Shown piece after piece: positions 9,630 to 15,375 of a stretch of DNA of 15,375 nt. The notes under the pieces are model-generated. The model was not told the DNA's origin. It saw nothing but the letters and a program-made list of their open reading frames with translations, and searched no databases. This DNA comes from Amoebophrya sp. AT5.2 (lineage: Eukaryota > Sar > Dinophyceae > Syndiniales > Amoebophryaceae). Made by a program: the position numbers and the translations under genes. Each line of letters starts with the position of its first letter. Position 1 is the stretch's first letter. The stretch covers positions 1 through 15,375 of the forward strand of contig RXOD01005195.1 of NCBI GenBank assembly GCA_005223375.1, written 5' to 3'.

Positions 9630-10305
9630 AAGATGCGAGAGAATCCCGCTTCCCGCACCGATTGGTAATGGTCACAAGCAGCTGCAGCAAATAATGGGCA
9701 GAGCAACAAGTGGCTCATTAAGTGCTCACTCAAGAAAAGAAAATTACGACTTTACCATTCGTGGGCCCATCCGATTGCAACCCCAATCCCGAATCTGGGT
9801 CTGGGGATGTAAGTAACAAACGAAGAAGTAGTGCCATGTTTTTTCCTTCTCAGCGTCCTGTGATCGAAGGAGATGGTCCTGATCGAGGGAGCTGCGCGAG
9901 CCTACGAAGAAACCTCTTTTTATCGGGCCCCGCGGCGCTCCGGTCTATTTCTCCCGGTCCGGCGCTGAGGCAAACTGTTGTAACGACCGTTTTGCGCTTT
10001 ATGTTTATACCCAAACTGTAAATAGATACCGGTAGCAGAGCAACTCGCGGAAGGGCCACGAGAACCGGAGCCACCTGATTGCGAAGATGTTTTTTTTTGT
10101 TGCCCGAGGATTGCATCAACGATGCTGTGATGCTGCAACACCAATGAAACATCATATGGTTGCTGTTCCTTGATTGTGAAAAGAGCTGGCGATTTTGCAC
10201 TGTGAGGAGAAGAGAGTAAAGCATGCCGGAATCTCGTCAATCATTTTCGGCAAAAGGGCTTCGAAAATAGACGCGAGGGCAGTACGGGTAAGGTATACAA
10301 TTAAA

Positions 10306-10340
10306 AGGGCAGGAAGATGACATCTTCATCTGCATTCCCT
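10306..10340. repeat. Long near-palindromic hairpin about 65 nt upstream of the methyltransferase start
   Basis: AGGG, CAG and GAAGATG on the 5' side (10306-10319) pair with CATCTTC, CTG and CCCT on the 3' side (10321-10340). The central loop is a single A, and AT and CATT bulges lie on the 3' arm. It lies between an AT-rich tract (TATACAATTAAAAGG) and the ATG at 10403, so it is probably in the promoter or 5' leader. Confidence 0.5.
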
Positions 10341-10402
10341 ACTTTCTGGCATGTAGCAGCCTGAAAAGTTCAAATTTCCCACGAGAAAATAAATTGGTAA
10401 GG

Positions 10403-11982
10403 ATGCCGTCCTCTTCTGCCGAGCTCCCGGCGCAGTCGACGCTGCTGCATTTGCCACCGCCAAGCGGTTTGAATATCCTTCCCGCCCCGCGTCTGTCGTT
10501 CGGAACGAGCCTGAAGCTCGGGTTCCAGCCGCCGCCCCCCGTCTTGCGGACGCACCCAGCTCCGCCGATGTCGGCCACTATCACAGTGCCGCCCCCTGCG
10601 ACTGCCTCGGCTTTGCAGCCACCAGCGTTTGCCCCCGCGTTGCAGGTTCCGCCGCCGGCAGTGGGTACCTCGACCTCTTCGGTCCAGAAATTTCTGCAGC
10701 CGCTGCCGCGCCTGATTGCGCCGTTTCAGCTGTCGGGAGGTTGTGCCCCGGCCTCTGGCGTCGTCGTTCCCCAGCTGGGCAGCACCCGCAGCCCCCCCCT
10801 GCTTTCCCTGACACCCGCAGCCCCCGTTGCTCCCCAACTGCTTCCCGCGCCGGCGGTTGTTGCGCCCGCGATGAAGTCGAGCTCGAAATTGAATTCCACT
10901 GCGCTGCTGACGAGCACCCAGCTGACGAGCACGCAGGAGCAGCAGGCCTTTGTGGGAGACATCAAAACGTCGTCGGAACAAAACGTCGTCGAGAAGAGCC
11001 GGATCGTGTATTCGAAGACGCTGCCGGACAAGTTGATGGCCATGGCAATCCGGTTCGACGGGGATTTCACGGTTTCGGGGTTCGACGGGGTCGACCGCCC
11101 GTTGCATCTGAGGTCTTTGGCACCAACGGACGGGGGCGAAACGGGCCTGCGCGTGTGGGACGCCGGGATCGTATTGGCGAAATACTTCGAGGAAAACGCG
11201 CGACGGTACTCGGACAAGCACATTCTGGAGCTGGGGGCGGGGACGGGTGAGCGTCTTTTCTCATGATATCATATCGATGGATTCTGATTCTAGCTCCGAT
11301 TCGGTTGCTGTGCGGTTTGCCGCGTTTGGTTCCGGTAGATCGGCTCTTCTTCAGAAGTTGTACGCACTAGAGAGGCTCTATAGGGACTCCTCGACCTCTA
11401 GCATCGAAATCCCTTGCCTGGCTCCAAGGTATCAGCGGGCTCGGCGCCGCCCTGTTGCCGAACAACCGCGTGATTCTCACCGACAAGCCGGACGCGCGTA
11501 TCCGGGAGCAAACGGAACAGAACATACAGCTCAACCGGTCCACGATCGAAGAGGCGAACTCCAGCTGCAAGTTTTACCCGCTCGACTGGAACAAAACCGA
11601 GACCGCGGAGGACCTCACGACGCAGATACCGCGCGAAGAGCTGCGGAAGACGGATCTGATCATCGCGTCCGACGTAGTGTGGGCCCACCCATTCGTGAAG
11701 CCGTTTCTGACCACGCTGAAGCGGCTGTGCGACTTCCTCGTGGATGAAACTATGTCCTCGGCGGGAACGACAGGGGGAGCTGCCAATGGGTTGGAGATTC
11801 TGTTTTCGCACAAGGAGCGCGACCCCTCGGTGGAGGAAGCGTTTTTGAAGGCGCTCCCCGAGTACAAGTTCCGCGTGGCCGAAAAGCTGCTGTCGGGCGG
11901 CCTTGGGGAAAACCACGCGAACTACTCAGCGAAAGTAAGGATCTACAGGCTGGAGTACGTGGAGAGCTGGTACGAGCGGTAG
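10403..11982 (+). CDS. METTL21-type protein lysine methyltransferase, two exons (join 10403..11246, 11429..11982), 465 aa
   Basis: The start is the first ATG of the frame (AAGGATGCC). Residues 1-170 are Pro/Ala-rich and probably disordered. The S-adenosylmethionine-dependent core fits Methyltransf_16 (METTL21/VCPKMT-like): GLRVWDAG at residues 248-255, the glycine-rich SAM loop ELGAGTG at 276-282, ILTD with acidic Asp300, and SDVVW around Asp363 where the family usually has D-x-x-Y. ILFSHKERDPSVEEAFLKAL then matches the family's late strand and helix. The intron falls exactly inside the last Gly of the SAM loop (G|GT), and splicing restores ELGAGTGISGLGAALL. Family members methylate lysines of chaperones, VCP or elongation factors; the substrate here cannot be told. 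The enzyme is probably cytosolic. Replacement of the Tyr by Trp in D-x-x-Y is unusual but conservative. Confidence 0.85.
10907..10936 (+). repeat. 15-bp tandem duplication in the methyltransferase linker
   Basis: CTGACGAGCACCCAG at 10907-10921 is followed directly by CTGACGAGCACGCAG, differing at one base. It encodes LTSTQ twice in frame, in the low-complexity region before the catalytic core. Confidence 0.85.
11247..11428 (+). other. 182-nt GT-AG intron of the methyltransferase gene
   Basis: Donor GTGAGC, acceptor GGCTCCAAG, then GT; phase 1. The join rebuilds the SAM-binding motif and an uninterrupted Rossmann core, strong evidence from family structure. The interior is T-rich near the donor and contains the perfect palindrome ATGATATCAT (11263-11272). 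Confidence 0.88.
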
Positions 11983-12491
11983 GATTTGGAAAAAGTGATC
12001 GATTTTTGTGGGGAGAGGCCGGTCGTGGTCGGGCGAGGAGATCTACTACTGATGCCATTTTTCGCGAATGGAATTGCTACCCCGCGACGAACTACACTTT
12101 TTCAAAATTTGTCGATCATTGATATTCCCCCGTCCCCTATAGACTTTCCGCTTTTCTACTTTTGCCACTGTGGGCGATTGATAATTGTCCATTTGCGCAA
12201 CCACATAACGGAAGTCGGCTGCTGCTTTGTCGACTAGCAAGCGTATTTGTTCAGGCCGCGACGTTTCGACCAGTTGTTTCCGGTAGAAGGTGGACAAAGT
12301 AATATAAGCGAACCAGCGGTGGTCGTTTTCGGTAGGCAAAAACCAATGATCTTCGATCGAATCACAGATCTGGCTGCACCGCTCGCTCGCAACGAATTCC
12401 TATTGCGGATCAGCTTCTGAGTAGATCGGTCGTTACTATCGCTTCGCCATATAGCAAATTGATTCCCCCCAACATCGAAACCATCGGAACC
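11983..12491. other. Spacer between the methyltransferase and TBCC genes
   Basis: 509 nt, AT-richer than the exons. On the minus strand one frame is open from 12399 down to 12046 (about 117 codons) but its only ATG lies far inside, near 12190. On the plus strand nothing convincing is seen. The last 100 nt presumably hold the TBCC leader. No tRNA or other RNA gene is recognisable. Confidence 0.5.
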
Positions 12492-13733
12492 ATGGTTGCA
12501 GCGGAATCCAACAACGCGGCGATCGCTCAGACGCAGCCCCCCACGAGTCCCCAGCTCCAGCTCGAGTTGGAGCAGTTGGAGGCCAAGGCTGCGGTGAAAA
12601 AGCTCGCGCCCGACGCCGTGAATGAATTGGAAAAAGCCGTCTTCGCGCTCCAGGAGCGGCTCGCGGGCAGCTGCGCGGGCGACGAGTTGCTGGCACGCTA
12701 CGAATTGGAACGGCTCGGACAGCGCTTACGGAAGCTCCTGATGCAGCTTCGGGGGCGGCGACCGGTGCGGCGCTTCCGCTTCAATCGGGAAGGCTACGGC
12801 GAGAACAGGAAAAATACCACAAGTAGTACTTCTGCCGCTGGTGCTGTAGTACTTCTGCCGCTGGAGGACACCGGAGTCGAAATCAAGGGGCGCAACGCCG
12901 AAGACATCGAGCTCGCAGTGGACGCGGGATCGGATGTGACGTTATCGGACTTGCGATTCTGCAGGATCAGGATCACGGGAGCACTCGGCGTGCTGCACGT
13001 ACCTACAGCGGACGCTGTGTGGATTATATTTTAGAAAAATGGTCTCGACGGACCACGATGCCAGTTGTGAGTACTTAGCCAATGTTGAGGTTTTTGTCGG
13101 CGCTCTTTATCATTTTGGTGGAGTTTCAATCGGAACGTGGGATCACAGGTGCAGCGCCTGCACCACTGTCGACTGCACGTGCCGGAGAAGATTCGCGGCA
13201 GCTGTCTCTTGTTTCATTGCACTTCCTCGCTCTTCCTGCTTCCGGATTTGCAGCAGCTGCGGATACACCACACGCAGAAAACGCTTTTCGCCGTTGGCAT
13301 CCAGTCGGGGCCCATTCTCGAGGATTCAGCAAAGCTAGTGTTTGCGCCATCTACTACGGCATCAAGCCAGCGCAACGTGTGGAATCAGGTGAAGGACTTC
13401 AATTGGCTGCGAAAGGAGAAAAGCCCCAACTTCGAGCTCGCGGAGGACGAGTCGTGGCGCCGCCTATTTGTGGAGCTAGCTGCGCCACAAGATCCGAACG
13501 CAGGAGGCTCATCTGGTGCTGTTGCTACATCAGTCTCCGCGAGTAAACGCTTCGCGGACGAGAGGTCCTGCGCGGAATTTGAGGAGTGGGTGGAGAGCCA
13601 CTGGAGAACGGACGCGAGGCGTGATGAGGAGAAGATGCCCGGTGCAACTGCCACGGACAAAGACAAACTCAACATCAAAGCCGATCTTTTAAAACCTGTG
13701 GATCAGGAGGACGAGTCCGACGACGAGATCTAA
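12492..13733 (+). CDS. TBCC: Tubulin-binding cofactor C, two exons (join 12492..12998, 13149..13733), 363 aa
   Basis: TBCC acts in the cytosolic tubulin-folding complex, where it stimulates GTP hydrolysis by beta-tubulin to release native heterodimer. The ATG at 12492 has an ideal context (ACCATGG). Residues 15-95 are helical and charged, as in the family's spectrin-like N-terminal domain. The C-terminal beta-helix begins near VEIKGRNAEDIELAVDAG, runs through VTLSDLRFCRIRITG and GVLHVQRLHHCRLHV, and continues to LQQLRIHHT, SGPILED (222-228) and VWNQVKDFNWLRKEKSPNF (from about 246). Arg207 in QQLR is the expected arginine finger. The residue before QQLR is Leu where I recall Cys as usual. Length is close to other TBCC proteins. 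The tail is acidic (ESDDEI). A frame-shifted 19-bp repeat lies in the linker between the two domains. Identification is strong. Confidence 0.9.
12823..12864 (+). repeat. 19-bp direct repeat, spacing 23 bp, inside TBCC exon 1
   Basis: GTAGTACTTCTGCCGCTGG occurs at 12823-12841 and again, identical, at 12846-12864. Because 23 is not a multiple of three, the copies are read in different frames, as SSTSAAG and VVLLPLE. It lies in the linker before the beta-helix domain. Confidence 0.9.
12999..13148 (+). other. 150-nt GT-AG intron of TBCC
   Basis: Donor GTACCT at 12999 and acceptor GGATCACAG at 13148, followed by GT; phase 0. Without splicing the frame stops at 13032-13034. With it GVLH joins VQRLHHCRLHV, two consecutive turns of the beta-helix. 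An ACAGCG/CGCTGT inverted repeat sits a few bases inside the donor. Confidence 0.88.
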
Positions 13734-14323
13734 CAATTGAAGCCGAAGAACTGGGCTTAGGACCTCCAGGACCTGAGATATTGCCAGGCGTATTCCTTGC
13801 AATTTCTCGACGAAGCTTATACGTCTCACCATCTTGGCGTCCGGAGTGCTTACTTCGTGACAGAACTATTGTAACCGAGCCTTCAACTACTCATGTTGCG
13901 TGATTTTTTGGTAACATCGGTTGACGGTCCCACCGATCTTCGAGTAACGAAAACGTGACTGCAGAAGCGGTCGTGAGCGACTGCAAGATCAAATGTTGAC
14001 CCGTGTGATCTTAACCTCTCCGTCTCCACAGCTGCCAAATGTCAGTACGCATGTGCGCCTCTGGATGTTGTGTGAGCTGCTTTGTGACTGCTCCAGGCCT
14101 TCTTCACGTGAGACCGCCTTCTTTTAGTTGAGTACACCAGCCTGCTCACACACTCACGAGTTTCTTGAAGCGAGCAAATCGTATTTTTGGCCAAAAACGC
14201 GAACGCCTCTACTCTTTTTGCGGTAGAATTAGAAATCACATCACAACTACACAAATACACTTCGCGGAGACACAATCCGCTCCAATTTCTACCGCGCTAG
14301 CTCTCCCGAGGACCCGCGACACG
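13734..14323. other. Spacer between TBCC and the macro-domain gene
   Basis: 590 nt without a convincing reading frame. It holds an Sm-site-like GATTTTTTGG (13902-13911) followed by an ATCGGT/ACCGAT hairpin (13916-13937), and an AAGATCA/TGATCTT stem with a 14-nt loop (13985-14012). Two pyrimidine-rich tracts end in AG: CTCTCCGTCTCCACAG (ending about 14031) and CTCTACTCTTTTTGCGGTAG (ending about 14226). The second, about 98 nt before the next ATG, could be a splice or trans-splice acceptor in the 5' leader. Confidence 0.5.
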
Positions 14324-15375
14324 ATGCAGTGCGGTAGTGCTGGTCGGGTTCTGGGGGCCCTGACTGCTCTGACCGCGGCCCGCATTCTCCATGCCGCACC
14401 GGAGCCGAAAACGGAGCTGAAGGGGGATAAAAGGCAGCTGGGGACCCAGTTCATCGAGTATTCCCGCGACCCGGAGCAGCACCGCGCCTACGCCGCGCCC
14501 GGTTTTCTCAAGGCACCACCCGTGCCGCAGCTGGAGAAGTTTCCTCTCGAGCTCGACGCGACTGCGTACACCGACTTCGACGAGGAGCGCGCGCGGGCTG
14601 TGGCGGACGACTTTCGGAAGAACGCGGTAAAAATCAAGAGCCTCCGGTTCGTTGCCGAGGTAATCAAGAGCCAGAACCTCGCGCACGAGATGATTGAAAA
14701 CGGGAATTTTGTCGTCCCGTGGCGGTTGGATAGAGACCGACGGAAAACGTCGGAAGCAGAGCGCAATGTGCCGGCAGAAGAAGTCGCAATCGTGGTCGCG
14801 GGCAACAGCGGGCTGCCGGGCGGGGGCACGTGCAACATCGTGGAGGGCGCGGGGGAGGAGCCGTTCGCGCTGGATATCGAACGCACCCACAACGGCTACG
14901 CGACGCAGGAGGAGAGCGTCCTGTCCAACGTGTACGTCCACACGACCACGCCGCACTCAGCGAGCAAGGTGATGCCGTCGTACATCGTGCCGGACGGTCC
15001 GAATGGAGAGGCGGCGAAGTACATGAACGTCGCGGCCGAGAAGGCGGTGGCCTTCTACGAGAGCACGCTGCAGGGGCGGTGGGGGCTGAAGTCGGCAAAC
15101 GCCGACGATTTCACGACCGTCCAGGGGGTGAACTTCGTGGAGACGAAGAATCCGATCGATTTCTCCGACTGCTGGGTCTTACGGTTCCCGCGCGTCGGAC
15201 AGGAGCCGGAGATCCCGCAAACCCGCGACGAGCAGCTGTGGACCTACCGAGACCAAAACCGGAGAACGGGGCGCGTGCAGGATGCGGGGCCGAGATTCCA
15301 AGCGGCGCAGGACCGAGCGTATCCCGACGCCAAAACGGGCGGCCACCGGATCGGCGCGCTCCTCTTCGTGGCTGC
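14324..15375 (+). CDS. Macro/PARG-like domain protein with N-terminal targeting sequence (3' partial)
   Basis: The frame is open from the ATG at 14324 to the right edge (350 codons visible). The first 25 residues (MQCGSAGRVLGALTALTAAR, then ILHAA) resemble a signal or transit peptide with a possible cut after HAA. Residues 155-205 carry VVAGNSGLPGGG (GGG at 166-168) and ATQEESVLSNVY (QEE at 195-197). A GGG loop followed by QEE is the signature of poly(ADP-ribose) glycohydrolase-type macro domains, where the second Glu is catalytic and removes ADP-ribose. Here 26 residues separate the two motifs, far more than the usual 6-8, so this is either a divergent PARG branch or a related nucleotide-binding macro fold. 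Cysteines are few. The sequence after residue 210 is unassigned. GC content is high and typical of the other exons. Confidence 0.6.
   Translation, partial: MQCGSAGRVLGALTALTAARILHAAPEPKTELKGDKRQLGTQFIEYSRDPEQHRAYAAPGFLKAPPVPQLEKFPLELDATAYTDFDEERARAVADDFRKNAVKIKSLRFVAEVIKSQNLAHEMIENGNFVVPWRLDRDRRKTSEAERNVPAEEVAIVVAGNSGLPGGGTCNIVEGAGEEPFALDIERTHNGYATQEESVLSNVYVHTTTPHSASKVMPSYIVPDGPNGEAAKYMNVAAEKAVAFYESTLQGRWGLKSANADDFTTVQGVNFVETKNPIDFSDCWVLRFPRVGQEPEIPQTRDEQLWTYRDQNRRTGRVQDAGPRFQAAQDRAYPDAKTGGHRIGALLFVA

Larger units (their letters stand above)
8534..10402. other. 1.87-kb spacer with several hairpins and no convincing protein gene
   Basis: The frames here are short, mostly lack an ATG, and show no recognisable domain. 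A 74-codon ATG frame at 8578-8802 is most simply 3'UTR. Visible inverted repeats are ACCAC/GTGGT (9039-9056), a 12-bp stem (9187-9216), TAGCCT/AGGCTA (9477-9493), GATGAG/CTCATC (9536-9553), CGTGC plus TGACGA with partners (9593-9629), nested CCGGT and CTCG stems (10029-10068), and an 11-bp or longer stem (10306-10340). A candidate C/D snoRNA lies at 9529-9605. A 45-nt segment with excellent splice signals lies at 9809-9853. The last 100 nt presumably contain the leader of the methyltransferase gene. Confidence 0.5.

Noticed and set aside
11052..11090. GGTTCGACGGGG twice, resembling a tRNA box B
   Set aside because: Both copies lie in frame inside the methyltransferase exon (RFDGD and GFDGV), with no cloverleaf around them.
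1..15375. CRISPR arrays, insertion sequences, phage genes or toxin-antitoxin pairs
   Set aside because: None seen; the window is intron-containing eukaryotic DNA without transposase, integrase or spaced repeats.

Overview
This window looks like nuclear DNA of a protist, and most likely an alveolate of the dinoflagellate or syndinean type. That is an inference. It rests on five consecutive genes all on the + strand, on GC-rich exons separated by more AT-rich spacers, on introns that all end AG|G, on large low-complexity proteins, and on a cysteine module (…CxGVTC…CTxR) of a kind I associate with dinoflagellate proteins. Nothing bacterial is visible: there are no operon spacings or Shine-Dalgarno sites, and real genes are interrupted by GT-AG introns.

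Layout. (1) 2-3082: the 3' part of a gene for a large protein with a C-terminal glycosyltransferase-like domain, preceded by a PAN/apple-like cysteine module. An in-frame, stop-free 171-nt intron interrupts the glycosyltransferase part. (2) 3678-8533: a two-exon gene for an unrecognised, mostly low-complexity protein of about 1582 residues. (3) 8534-10402: a 1.87-kb spacer without a convincing protein gene but with many hairpins, a candidate box C/D snoRNA and a possible Pol III-like element. (4) 10403-11982: a two-exon METTL21-type (Methyltransf_16) protein methyltransferase with a long Pro/Ala-rich N-terminal extension. (5) 12492-13733: a two-exon tubulin-binding cofactor C (TBCC) gene. (6) 14324 to the right edge: the 5' part of a gene for a secreted or organelle-targeted protein with a macro/PARG-like signature.

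The genes do not form an obvious pathway. Glycosylation, tubulin folding, protein lysine methylation and ADP-ribose chemistry are separate housekeeping or parasitism-related roles, so the array is best read as ordinary head-to-tail packing. The items most worth following up are the PARG-like protein with its stretched GGG-to-QEE spacing, the stop-free intron inside the glycosyltransferase, the orphan 1.58-kilo-residue protein, and the structured non-coding spacer.

All exon joins below were derived by eye from reading frame, GT-AG boundaries and protein family fit. No search or folding program was run.
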